Below are positions 44,723 through 56,387 of a DNA stretch of 64,000 bases, in pieces. Origin of the DNA: Siphonodentalium dalli (lineage: Eukaryota; Mollusca; Scaphopoda; Gadilida; Siphonodentaliidae); the NCBI GenBank assembly GCA_032622095.1, contig CP136068.1, forward strand, positions 137,277,989-137,341,988, in the 5' to 3' direction. Made by a program: the position numbers and the translations under genes. The notes below the pieces were generated by a model that saw only the letters and a program-made list of their open reading frames with translations, did no database searches and had not been told where the DNA came from. Position 1 is the first letter of the stretch, and the number at the start of each line of letters is the position of its first letter.

Positions 44723-45090
44723 AAAGTGATGTGAAACACTCCGGTAGGGTGATCAAATAGAAATGGAGAATAATCTTGCTCAAAGTAGTAAATTTTACAA
44801 ATGTTATATCCAAATTGACAACAAGCACCATCATTCTTATATATTAATTAAATACAGTGACTCTCGGTGGCGAAATAGTTATCGTTGGTTTATTGCAGAT
44901 CGTTGCGTCCCGAATCGAGAAGTAAATATGTACAATTGTGCGTAGTTCAGATGATGATTTCTATGGAGTGGTATGGTGGATTTGCTTGAAATTTTCGTCG
45001 ATTTTACTAGAATGCTACATTCCTCCAGTTGGGATAGCGCCTGAATACTAACTTGTTAGTTTCACGCACCCGAATAAATACATATTATGT
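44723..45090 (+). repeat. Segmental-duplication block (partner at 13.1 kb)
   Basis: AGTGATGTGAAACACTCCGG, TAGGGTGATCAAATAGAAAT, ACTCTCGGTGGCGAAATAG and GTCCCGAATCGAGA match 13138-13510 in order. Confidence 0.75.
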
Positions 45091-45101
45091 CTTTAAGAAA
45101 T

Positions 45102-45242
45102 GGATGTTGATTTGCTCGCGGTCCATAGAGTATGGAAGCAAGTTGGTTTGACATTTTGTGTGGAACGCGAAAGCATTCCACACATAAATATGTCAGACCA
45201 ACTTGCATCTATACTCTAAGGAACGCAACAAAATCGACATCC
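45102..45242. repeat. Imperfect palindrome, ~65-bp arms
   Basis: Arms GATGTTGATTTGCTCG...GAGTATGGAAGCAAGTTGGT...GTGTGGAACGC and GCATTCCACACATAAATATG...ACCAACTTGCATCTATACTC...AAATCGACATCC are complementary with several mismatches around a GAAA loop. Likely an older fold-back element. Confidence 0.75.
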
Positions 45243-45890
45243 GTTACTTATATTTACACTCAACCGAATCAACTGGCAGGTTAGGAGAGCATTAAGTGTC
45301 CATTTCCAGCGTCATTCTCGTGACTTGATACAAGTTGCGTCTACACAAAAATGGATGCAAATTGGGGTCAGCGCGCGACGTCATGTGACGTCATTTCGGC
45401 CAACCAATGCCCTGCATTCATGCTCCACAATGCGAATGCATGTGTGAGTGTAAATATTAAGATATGACTAGCAGGACAACGTACGCATATCACATCATCA
45501 CCCTAACCTGATTCTAGGACGAACCACACCATCTGACACCCCGTGAGAAGTAGCAAAACACTTGCACAAATATCCCATCGCTAACATCGTAATTTTAAGA
45601 AATTATGGTTATGTTCACACTGAGTGACCCTAAATTATGATTATGTAGTGGTCAGTCAACCGTACGTTATGTTGATCAGTTAACATAAAAATGACTTTTC
45701 AAAACCTCAAAATATGTTCAAAAGGCGTTTTCTCCTAATAAAACAATATATGTCCTGGTCCTTCGGTTGACCTGTACAATTATGCAAAACGATATGGCAA
45801 CTTAAATGTTGCTGTCGCGTATAATCAATCTATACCGTTTTATCAATGTTTTTCAAGGGTGCATCCAAAGAGTACACATAATAATAGAGG
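45243..45890. other. Intergenic, nothing recognised
   Basis: No gene-like frame. Confidence 0.35.
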
Positions 45891-46013
45891 ACTGATCACA
45901 GGCCCCCGAGGAAAAATATCAGATATACCAATATATACTATATATATATTCAGTCACTGTTATAGTATATATTGGTATTAGATCATTTTTCCCGGGGGGC
46001 CTGTGGGACTGAT
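45891..46013. repeat. Palindrome with ~52-bp arms
   Basis: Left arm 45891-45942 (ACTGATCACAGGCCCCCGAG ... ATACCAATATATACTATA) pairs with 45961-46013 (TATAGTATATATTGGTATTA ... CCCGGGGGGCCTGTGGGACTGAT) with a few mismatches around an AT-rich loop. A GC-rich outer end and AT-rich inner end give it a MITE-like look. Confidence 0.75.
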
Positions 46014-48005
46014 AGCTCAGATTGTATCGCATAGGCTGCGTTCACACACTCGCGAATTTGACTATATTATTTAGTTCTACATGTAACGACACTACATAGT
46101 ATTCAAATATATAAGAAAGAAGCAATCATATTTACATGTATTTAAAATCATATATCGGTAGCGCCAGTACATGAAACTAATTTTTAATTTAATTTAATTT
46201 AGTTTCCTTAATTCATTTTACTATGACTGTCGTTATAGCTTTGGTAAATATGCCTTTTTCTAAGCATGTTTCCATTTATATTCTGGAGCAATATGGTTTT
46301 CTATAACGAAATACATTGAAAAATACCAGTTTTTGACCATACGCTTAAAGTTACACAGCATAATTGTGATAATTTTCAGCATTACAAAGTATTGTATTCG
46401 AACGTTGTATGGCTGAGTACAGCCAGCTTCCCGGTTTTACGATCGATTCTTGTGATATATTTAAAGAAGTCGAACTCGGAAGAGACATAATGGGGTCTCT
46501 TTATGTGGGCATTGGATGCAAAGCAATATTTTTACCGAGGATTAATGTACTGAGGTGTGCAAATAGCACAAAACATTGTTAAACGTATACGCACGTATTA
46601 AAGTAGTTCCTGCTACATACAGCCCATGTGTCTGTCGAGCGACCTATTATGCAGGTGTGTTTAGTGAAACATACACTAAACGTATACAAAGATGTAGGCA
46701 AGCAATGGTTATACACAATGTAGCATGAGCAGCTTCGATCTACATATATATATATAAACAAAGGGCGGACTGGCATATTTATTGTGATCCACATAAAACA
46801 ACTACCAATGAGTTTGATGATGGTGTACACGAATTAGTATGAAAGGCATATGATTCGTTTGGAGGATATTGTCCCAGGTGTCAATGATGACGGGAAGTAA
46901 GGGAAATATTGCACTCGTTAATTGTCTTAAAACGAATAATATTGTATAATAATGACCATTAATCCCACATCAATATTTTGATCCGGAACTCACCATTGAT
47001 GTTGCTGTGGGCATACATTTCCAACTGTTGCAAACTTTTAACTGCACAGTTATTAGCGACAAAGAACGTTGAACGGAATGTAGGGGGGCGTAAACATCAT
47101 ATACGTTACACCAAATCCCGTAGATGTTTGGATAATTGGGGGTTATCGTATCAGCCATAACAGTGTTATGGGTGGAGGAACGGCGGTGTACATATAGAGG
47201 GTTATTTCTTCGATAAATCAAATTTCCAAAAATCGACACGATAAATTTAAACGAGTGGACAGAGAAAGTCGTTCTTTGACCAGCTGTTTAGACTAAAATA
47301 GCCATTATGTAACTGAAACAATCATAACCATAGGGTGATTTCATGGTGGAAGTTTCCAAGAGTTGACATGATCAAGGTACTTGTTGTGGTTTTCCAGCCC
47401 AAATGGGAGGGGGAAAATGGAACGATGTAACTTCCTGAATTTGGGATTTGGATTTGGTTCAATGGCAGCTGCAGTGGGGGTGGGGTGGGGTGGGCTGGGC
47501 TGCAATCTGCAATTCTACGTTGAATATACAATATAGCCGCCATATCCACGATTAGATGTGGACTCAATTATATGACTCAATTAATATGACGTCATTCAAT
47601 AAAGGGTGTCCCACATCTCGTTGAAATCAATCCACGAAACTATTGATGCATATCTGCAGTCGTTTATATTGAAATATTATAGATCGCCGCCAAACACACC
47701 CAGACTAGAACACTCAATGTTGGCCGTTGTAATTTAGCCTCCAGCAGTGAAATATATATTCTAAATTATAATTATAAATGAATTTCGTGCTACATTCAAC
47801 ATCTGTTTATTCAATAGTTATCGATACAATGAATACAACATAACTATTGTATTCAGTATTAAATGAGGCGGCTACTCATGTATAATATGGTACATTCGGT
47901 CTTATGCGGAGTGCATCACTTGATTATACACAATATCCCGCCACATACTGTGGAATATATTAGTCACGTGCTGTCCGATGACTAGCGTAGTGAGATATTC
48001 CAATT
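46014..48005. other. Intergenic, nothing recognised
   Basis: Short chance frames only; a G-rich (GGGGGTGGGGTGGGGTGGGC) patch near 47480. Confidence 0.4.
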
Positions 48006-48405
48006 TTAAACCTTTACCCATCAGAACGGCCCTGTGCCAATGCATTCTCTTATATATGCGAGTCGACCGTAGGTCGCCTCGCATATATAAGAGAATGCAT
48101 TGGCTTAACACATTAAAAATTATAAAATTGTTAAAGAATGTAAGAAAAAATGGTAAAAAGTGTTTAAAAAAGTGTTTTTTTAGGCCAATGCATTCTCTTA
48201 TATATGCGAGGCGACCTATGGTCGACTCGCATATATAAGAGAATGCATTGGCACAGGGTATAACTGTAACTATCACACTGTGGTCAAGGAGCCGGTTCCA
48301 ATGATATCCATATTTGTATGGTTCTATTGAGACAGACCGAAGATATTTTAGGCTGTTGGAGCTTTATTTGGCCGGTTTTGGCCGGTTTGTTGGGTAAAGG
48401 GTTAA
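48006..48405 (+). mobile_element. piggyBac-like TTAA MITE, copy 5
   Basis: Same orientation as copies 1 and 2; TTAA at 48006-48009 and 48402-48405, first base of the left end changed (ACCTTTACCC). Both palindromes are present (about 48037-48103 and 48184-48250). Confidence 0.9.
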
Positions 48406-49110
48406 ACAGGTCCAGCATTCCCCAACAGCACAAATAAACACCGGCTATTACGCATATTTCATTTAAACGAGTTTTCAATCGAAAACAGATCTCAACAGTA
48501 CATTATAATTCACATAACATACATGTGTCATTTGGCGGAAAATAATTACACAGAAGTTTAGTAACTCACGCTCTTGTTGACTGGCCTCCCTAAACACACA
48601 TAATTATGTATACCCCTGCATCTATGGCAGATTTAAATCATATTTAAGTAACTCTGGAAATTGTAACATATATGTATATACCCAAGTGCAGTACAGTACG
48701 TACGAACATTTGAATAAGTCAATTTACATATATTTGAATTTGAATGTTTAGTTGTTGGCAGAAACAAATGGCATTAAATGTATGATTGTTCATGTTCTAC
48801 CATTTGGTGGTGTTATTTTGTTATTAGTATCTACAAAGTAAGCCTTTTTGGATTGTTGTGATATATCTTCCTGACCATACTCTATTCCGTAATGGATTTA
48901 TTTTTCAACCCAATCCAATTTATTGATGCCATCCCACAACAAAGTCAGTAAGGAAATAGGATACATTTACAGGCAATTAAAGCAGGTACAAAGGGGAATT
49001 GAGCGAAGTGGGCATCGATAGATATTTTTCATCAAAGGCAATGACAGGACGACTCTAGAGAAGCAACAGCAAATCAATTAGGATTGGGTAAGTTTATAAC
49101 TTAGCTCGCA
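48406..49110. other. Intergenic, nothing recognised
   Basis: AT-rich, no gene-like frame. Confidence 0.35.
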
Positions 49111-49475
49111 CCAAAACCGGCCAAATAAAGCTTCAACAGCCTAAATATCTTCGGCCTGTCTCAATAGAACCATACAAATATGGATATCATTGGAACCGCC
49201 TCCTTGACCACATTGTGATAGTTACAGTTATGCTCTGTGCCAATGCATTCTCTTATATATGCGAGTCGACCATAGGTCGCCTCGCATATATAAGAGAATG
49301 CATTGGCCTAAAAACAATCTTTTTTTAACATTTTTTCTTACATTCTTTAACAATTTTATAATTTTTAATGTGTTAAGCCAATGCATTCTCTTATATATGC
49401 GAGGCGACCTATGGTCGACTCGCATATATAAGAGAATGCATTGGCACAGGGCCCTTCTGTTGGGTAAAGGGTTAA
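49111..49475 (-). mobile_element. piggyBac-like MITE, copy 6, one end missing
   Basis: Same orientation as copies 3 and 4, but the left terminal ~24 bp, including TTAA and CCCTTTACCCAACA, is absent: homology starts abruptly at CCAAAACCGGCC. The right end and its TTAA (49472-49475) are intact, and both palindromes are present. Not mobilisable as a standard two-ended element. Confidence 0.88.
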
Positions 49476-49580
49476 CCAAATTTTCTCCATATTAATAGAA
49501 GGCCATTATTTGAGATAATTTATCAACAAAGAGGTTACATTGAAATATCGAGAAACCCAACACAGAGAGTAACATACAAA

Positions 49581-49639
49581 CATAGAGGATACATAGAGGA
49601 TACATAGAGGATACATAGAGGATACATAGAGGATACATT
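49581..49639 (+). repeat. 11-bp tandem repeat (ATACATAGAGG)n
   Basis: About five copies of an 11-bp unit reading GAGGATACATA. Confidence 0.95.
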
Positions 49640-50009
49640 GGAATATCGAAGTCTGGTTGAGAAACTAAACTGAAACAAGCTGAAGGATCACCCGACTTGT
49701 ACTTTATTTGGAATGACCAATCATCTTGATCGCAAGATGCAACAAAAAGAAAAGACATCCACATCACCGACTATTGAGAGCTGCAGACGTACTGCTGGTA
49801 ACAAACATAACTTTGCTGAACACATGCATTCACAATATAATTGAATGCAGTGTATCAATGGTAAATACTTATTTTGGTTCACTTCGATATTCGGAATGAC
49901 AAAAATAGACCATGACTTACAAATGGAGTGTATCGCCACAATGACTAATCGTTAGTTAGTAAGCTGCGTCTACGACGATTGTAGCTTTTGGTGGCCAGAT
50001 AAGTGGAAT

Positions 50010-50090
50010 GTAGAGAGAGAGAGAGAGGGAGCGAGAGAGAGAGAGAGATAGAGAGAGAGAGTGGGAAAGAGAGAGAAAGAAGAACTAAGA
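50010..50090 (+). repeat. (GA)n-rich microsatellite
   Basis: Imperfect GA/GAGA tract with scattered interruptions; the Ser/Leu-rich minus-strand frame across it is spurious. Confidence 0.95.
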
Positions 50091-50094
50091 ATGC

Positions 50095-51165
50095 GAGACA
50101 GCGAGAGAAAGCACACGAGGTAGTCTAATATTCCTTTAACGCAATCCAGCAAGTGACATCAGTAGTCATACATGTACTATTGGTACTATCAATGTACTGT
50201 TGTCTTACTCTTATGTAGCGAGATCAGGTGGGATTTTTTGTCAATTTTATTCAACTTTATCATACAACTAATTACAACATGATATATTTATAGGAAAGAG
50301 TGCGATCGTACGGTCGTAATGATGTATTATGATCTAATTGCCGTGTTATTAGGAGTAACTTCACATTTAATGTTTGTTTACGTCTAGATGGACCCGAGAT
50401 GTTAATAATTCGCGAGGTTAAATGAGCTCATACTCTTTTGAAATTAAATAAACATTGTGACACAATATATATTTTCTCATTAAATTAATAATTTCTGTTC
50501 AAAATTCTTATCGAGTTCAGAACAGTTATAATGTTTGTTATGGAATAAACCGGGATTATTTCACAATTGTGACGTTTAGATGAGCGGATAATTTTGCGCA
50601 AAGTCCGCCACAGAAAAGTAAGGCAAAGGTACTTCGACGTAAATCAATATTATCCCTTTCGATTTCAGTAGCTGGTTTACGTCGAAGCATACTGAAAACC
50701 CACTAAGCGCAAACTAATTTGTACATATATTATGTTTATTAAACCGTGCTGACAAAGATCATCAACAAGAAGCAGCATTGTTAGCCAAATAAGATACATA
50801 AGATTTCATGCGAGATAATTAATGATTTACGTTAGGAAGTACCTGCATTCATGACATATAATTTCATGCTTAGGATTGGTTCTTGTAATTAGTATGCAGT
50901 ACTGTAAACAAATCCAGTCAGTTGGGCGATAGCAGAGACATCTAGAACAAAAAACAATAAACAAGCACCATTTGAGCAATACAAAGACACGGCAAGATGA
51001 ACAATTCATTTGAGAGAAAGCTGGGACATTAAATATGTTTGATGATTTCCCAAGACAGAACACACCAGAAGATTTCAGTCATTACCGTAAACTTGCATAG
51101 GGTGAGATTACTTTGTTACAATGTGTGCTTTGTGGCGCTGAAACACAATAAGTGTGATCTCCCTA
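50095..51165. other. Intergenic; one short hairpin
   Basis: ACTTCGACGTAAA (about 50630) and TTTACGTCGAAG (about 50680) form a 12-bp inverted repeat around about 40 bp. Nothing else recognised. Confidence 0.45.
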
Positions 51166-51167
51166 GC

Positions 51168-51533
51168 CCTGGAGAAATGTTAAGGGATAGTTCTGCTCGT
51201 TTCACAACCAGAAGCATAGACGCCGATGTCAACCCGGATGTCTCTGCTATCGTCACCAAGGTCAACTTTGAGGTAGAGATGGACACATTTACACCTGCGA
51301 CACCGGAGTACCAACACATGCCGGTGTCCCCCATCTCCATCACCAGCAACAACAGCAACAGCAACATCAGCAGAAAATCCACCATTTCCATCAGGTCGGA
51401 TGCTGAATACAGTGACATGTTAGGCAAGCTCGTAAAAGAAACCGACTACGATGAAATATCGAAAATCGCCACAGCATGTAATGCTTACACCAACAGCCTA
51501 AAGCAAAAAACCAGCAACAACAACAACCGATAG
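51168..51533 (+). CDS. Probable terminal exon of an unidentified gene
   Basis: A polar, Ser/Thr/Asn-rich frame of about 120 codons with higher GC and balanced codon use unlike its neighbours. A good acceptor precedes it (GTGTGATCTCCCTAG then CCCTGG...), and the frame ends in TAG at 51531-51533, followed within 25 bp by AATAAA. The predicted tail has an acidic/hydrophobic stretch (VNFEVEMDTFTPATPEY), an Asn-Ser low-complexity run and a charged helical end (DMLGKLVKETDYDEISKIA). It looks like the cytosolic C terminus of a larger protein. No upstream exons were identified in the window, and I do not recognise the family. The frame extends upstream of the acceptor but looks non-coding there. Confidence 0.45.
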   Translation, partial: PGEMLRDSSARFTTRSIDADVNPDVSAIVTKVNFEVEMDTFTPATPEYQHMPVSPISITSNNSNSNISRKSTISIRSDAEYSDMLGKLVKETDYDEISKIATACNAYTNSLKQKTSNNNNR

Positions 51534-51539
51534 GAAAAA

Positions 51540-52155
51540 AAAGAAACCAAACAATAAAAATAATCTAGGTCTAGATCACTTTCTGCTGCGGGGGCATGCA
51601 AGTCAACAACGCTTTTCAGCGACAACACAGCATCCAACAAGCGGGTTGTAGGGGAGGGCATACTGCCCTACCAAATCTTCCCGGGAATCATCCCAAACTC
51701 CAAATCACATAAGTTTATTCAATAGAAAGGAAACGAGGTGATAATTCACACCAGGGATTTCCTCCCCATAAATGACTAAGCATGCGGATTGAAAAATGAT
51801 TTGTGCAGAAGGAAATTATATTTGTTGAAACCCTGGATCTATATACCCTCATTTAGTGATCTACAATACCATAATTGCAATTTTCTACAATATTTCGGGA
51901 TATAGTTAACGGAAAGCATTATTTTCACACAAATATTTTATTTATTTAAGCACCATTATATGATCACAAGGAAGAAAATAATTTACTAAACATTAATTTA
52001 ATGAATACACAAACACGGTAATAAAGCACAAAGAAGCACAAATTTCACCTGCTCTGTTAATTTCGATTTCTTCCAATGAAATTTCCTTTGCCGCCCAATC
52101 GCCTTGCGTTTCTTTGGTGGCATCCTGCAAATAGAAAACAGTAATGTGATGAAAC
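51540..52155. other. 3' flank of the putative exon, nothing else recognised
   Basis: Holds the AATAAAAATAAT possible polyadenylation signal at about 51554 and no further gene-like frame. Confidence 0.4.
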
Positions 52156-52159
52156 GCTC

Positions 52160-52447
52160 TTCATTAAAGCCACATGGCGGTTTGTGCTCCGAAGTACACA
52201 TAATACATGTACTATTCGCTTTTGCCATTTGTACGACATGGAACAGAACAGAACATTCCGTGTTAGTTTATTTCCTATATGGCGAAAAAAATTACAATGG
52301 CTGGAAAATTTATGTGTTGGCAAGTGTTTTGCAGAGCATATGAAGCCGGTATATTAATATTTCGTGTATTTATCGACCTTTGCTGTCTGTCACTCCAAAT
52401 TACGTAGACAAAACTTTGAGGTTCGAATGAGCCATGTCTGTTTAAAT
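52160..52447 (+). repeat. Copy of the 19.5-kb dispersed repeat
   Basis: AAAGCCACATGGCGGTTTGTG, GAACATTCCGTGTTAG, GCAGAGCATATGAAGCCGGT and GAATGAGCCATGTCTGTTT match 19540-19985 in order. Confidence 0.7.
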
Positions 52448-53024
52448 GCGTGTGTAAACGCTTGGAAAGAAAAAACGTGCTTATATTCATCATGACATGG
52501 CATCATGGCGAGTAGATGGGCAAATGTTTCAGTACATTTGGAAATTACACGTCTGGACTGAGCTGAATTATTGTGATTGCAATCTTTACTATAGTTTACT
52601 ATATGTACTAACCTGTCAAAAATGTCTATAATGTTGTACTTTGCTTCAGTTTAGTTAGATGAGCACTAAATGTGTGTTTTCCTGGAAAGAGAAAAAATGG
52701 TATATTTAGATAACATGGCCTATACATACATGTACATAAATCATACTTCATTTAATTTAATGTTCATAATAGCTACTCATAAGTAGCTGTTCATATTCGC
52801 AAAGGGGATTATTTTAATTTCACACCACAAGCAACACAAATATTTATTTACTTGATGAAGTACACGAGGTGTTGACACGAGTATATCGGTTACATGAGCT
52901 GTTAATGTACATATTAATATGCATAAGCAAACAACCTTTTCAACAAAGTGCTGGGATGCTGCAATAGGACGACACGGTTGTTGGAAGCTGTTATAGACAT
53001 ATCACACATACATAAGTTGTTATT

Positions 53025-53595
53025 TGTATATTTTCTGAGTAAAAGTGGCAAAATCAGCGTTTTTCCAAATTTTATTGATGTGTTTTTCAGAGATATGGTT
53101 ATTAATCATAATCAAAATGCCACAATCCACTCTTTGGTAATATATGAAGCTTATAAAGTTAATGAGATCGTGGTTTGTCTAATTTAACAAAGATAATTTG
53201 GAGAAGAAACTTAGTATAAAAGAGAATTGATGAATCATAAATCGGAAAATTCCTCAATAGGCCGTCTGCGTCGTATACAATTTTATCAACTAATCACGAT
53301 AAAAATCGAATAAAGATCACTAACAGTCCAAAATATAATGTTTTTAGTTTAATATAAAACATATTTTGGTGGTCTTTGGTGCACGATTATGAAATGTATA
53401 AGCTATTGAATTTGTGTATTTTCTGAGTAAATGTGGCACAATCCGCGTTTTTCCAGATTTTGTTGATGTATTTTTCAGAGATATGGTTATAAATCATAAT
53501 CAAAATGCTACCAATCCATTCTTTGGTAATATATGAAGCTTATAAAGTAATAAGATCGTGGTTAGTCTAATTTAACAAAGATAATTTGAAGAACT
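53025..53595 (+). repeat. Direct duplication, ~182-bp units 388 bp apart
   Basis: 53025-53206 (TATTTTCTGAGTAAAAGTGG ... ACAAAGATAATTTGGAGAA) recurs at 53413-53595 (TATTTTCTGAGTAAATGTGG ... ACAAAGATAATTTGAAGAA) with few differences. Confidence 0.85.
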
Positions 53596-54298
53596 AATTT
53601 AGCGAATTGCGTCATATTTTGATCATCATGGCGTCGTTTGCAAAGATAGCCCTTTTGAAATGACACTTTCGTCTTATAACTGATTGAAAAAAATGCTTCA
53701 TTAAATGAATGTTCTGTAGATTCTTACATATTGCCACTGGTGTGATTGATTTTTTGTTCATATCATCGATCACAGTACAGTAAAATAGCATGAAAGTCGG
53801 CAAAATCGACATGGTAGTTGGTGGCCAACTCTATTCGAGTGGGTATATAGAGAAACATCATACTTTCAACACGATTTAAAACACGACAAATTAGTTAATC
53901 CAGTCGGTTATAATCAAGAATATATATGACATTAAACAAATATTAGTACTAATAAATAAAATGTCTTGTTAAACTTACCGTATAATTGGATCCAAAAGAA
54001 TGAAATATCAGCAAAACAAATCCGGGCTCGCGGGCTAACACGATGTGAATTACGACCGACTCGCGCGCTCTCACGACAAGATCATAAAACTAATTGGACC
54101 GCCGGGGCGCGTTTATATAGGCGTAGAGGCAGTTGGCTATCCCTATATACTAGTCCCAGGTAAAACGATCATCTACTTCGTATTTGCAGACAAACAACGT
54201 GCGAAATTCTGGACACTTAACTATTTCTATTTATTTATTCATCAAATGTCCCACATCATAGGAATCTTATCCACAGAAGGCCGAACATGTTCTTACAG

Positions 54299-54747
54299 GT
54301 TACACACAACTAATTATTCCCCATAGGCGACACTACTAACGTTTGTATCATTTCTGCTGAAACTGGACCTATTTTCACCAAAACCTCATACTGAGCATGA
54401 AGTGGGTCTCAAGCCTGATAAATTCATACCATGAAACAGACAGGTTTCGGTATTTTTTCCCATTCAAATTTCACCGCTTCCCTGACTACCGAAGGTTCGC
54501 AGTAAATTCACAGCTATAAAAAACACACTACTACAAATTTCTACTTGTGGTCAAATGGACACAATATTCAGCAGGCCCCCAAACACCATGCATTTTTTTG
54601 TACAGCAGCTTAATTCTATTATTTATTTATGTATTTATATTGTCAACATAATGCACCAATCAGTGGCCATGGGATGATTTTTATCTGATTCTAGTTTCCC
54701 TACACAATTTCAGGAAGCATAACTCTATTGAATTAGTTGTGTGTAAC
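54299..54747 (+). repeat. Left 449-bp repeat of composite element
   Basis: Begins GTTACACACAACTAATT and ends AATTAGTTGTGTGTAAC, so it carries its own 17-bp terminal inverted repeats. It recurs in direct orientation at 58766-59213 with only a handful of differences. It is LTR-like in arrangement but lacks TG...CA ends, and no reverse transcriptase lies between the copies. Confidence 0.9.
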
Positions 54748-55668
54748 CTATAGCTCACTGAAGATCAAGAGAAATCAACCCAATTTTTTACTGATGTTTT
54801 GCTATGAACATTTCCTTCTTATTAAAATATATATCAATTTTCATCCATCAATCTGTGTTGAATTATTTACAATGAAGTGACATACCCGTATTCAAAATAA
54901 ACCAGGGTTGAATCTCTGATCCCAGACATGACGCGTTCAAATTATTCAGCGTCTCTAGCTACTGAGGGGACAGGAAACTCAATAGTCCATTATTTCAGGT
55001 CAACTGATATATGTTTATGTGAATTACATGTCAATAGAAGTTGGGAAGTCAACATTAACCCTATTGCAGCCATAAATATTAACCCTTTGGTTTTTGAAGA
55101 ATATTAACACAAAAACAGTTTGTAAATTTAGCATATAACTGTCATTTATGTATATAATCTGAACAGCATCATTGGAAAAAGATCAGTTATATAGGCATAT
55201 GTATACGCATAATTATCACAATGAGGAATCCAACCTTTCCGGTATGAGCATTCGTTAACCATTGACCACCAATTCCAGAAAATGGATAATTCAGCTGAGG
55301 CTGACTCAGTAAAGAGGTGAATTCAGTTCACTGTGTCACTTTAAAACTCTGAGACTCAATAGTTTCTGTTGCAGCACATCTTCACCTGCAAAGTTACAAT
55401 GAAAACCAATGCTTTATCTATACACAGAATCTGATAATTTGATAAGTTTTGTTTGACACTTAAAATTTATTGGGAAATTTGGCAGTAGGCAGAGAGTTAA
55501 TATAAACAATTCTATTAATTGTGCCCAGAACTAACATTTGATTCCAACACACACACAAAGCATTTCATATACCCTCAGAACCTAGTTACCTTTAGTTGAT
55601 ATAAAGTTCATACATTTCATGGAAAAAGGTTGGATTTCTCACTATGTGATTCATCATTTCTGGACAAA

Positions 55669-55949
55669 ATGGGCAAAATGAGCACAGAGAGGACATACAC
55701 TGGTCGATTCAGACTCAGTAATAAAGTTGGTTTTAAACCTGGACATCAGTTAAATTCTAAACAGAAAAATTCACCAGCTACACAATTAAAGAGAAAATGT
55801 TCCAAAATAATTAACCCTTTGACTGCCAATGGTGGTGAAAACATAACAACCAACAGCATGAACACACCAGACAGAGGAATCATGACAAGATCCAGATGCT
55901 GTCCACCCAAGAATCGAGATCAATTTAGTACCCCATTAGGAAAACAAAG
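55669..55949 (+). CDS. Mutator-like transposase, predicted exon 1
   Basis: A 93-codon segment starting MGKMSTERTYTGRF; basic and polar (KQKNSPATQLKRKCS, DRGIMTRSRCCPP), as expected of the N terminus of a DNA-binding transposase. ATG chosen at 55669 because the frame above it has no other ATG. It ends at a canonical donor, CAAAG then GTATGTG. Splicing from 55949 to 56388 (acceptor TATTTACAG) joins in phase: both sides share the Arg codon. The 438-bp intron is an inference; the acceptor has a weak pyrimidine tract. Confidence 0.5.
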
Positions 55950-56387
55950 GTATGTGTCATGTGTCTATACAGCTATATTTTAATACAGATGCACTACTTA
56001 AAACCTGGCTATGGTTCAAATAGCCCATTGACTGTAAAACAGAACATATAAGCATGTATCCTTGAATTGAATAACAGTCACATGCTAGGGGTTAAATTAT
56101 TCCACTATAACTTTTAAGAGGTGCTAAGATATGCATCGCATATAATGATCAAAGAAATTGGTCTGAGAATTGTTATTTAACCCTTCTCCACCAATATGAA
56201 GGGGCATAATTTCCCAATAAAGTATTTGGCAGTGTGAGGGTTAAACATCAGACCTGTAGTGGTGCTAGGGGGTTCATTTATTGAAAATACAGCCCCTTAC
56301 AACACATCTTATATTTTAAATGGTTACAGAAAAATTAAATAAGGCGGGTTTTACATTAATCACACAAGCCGGGGGGTGTATTTACAG

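Noticed and set aside
1321-49495. Recurrent short frames containing Arg-Ile-Tyr-Lys-Arg-Met-His-Trp
   Set aside because: They come from the MITE palindromes and appear on either strand wherever a copy lies; not genes.
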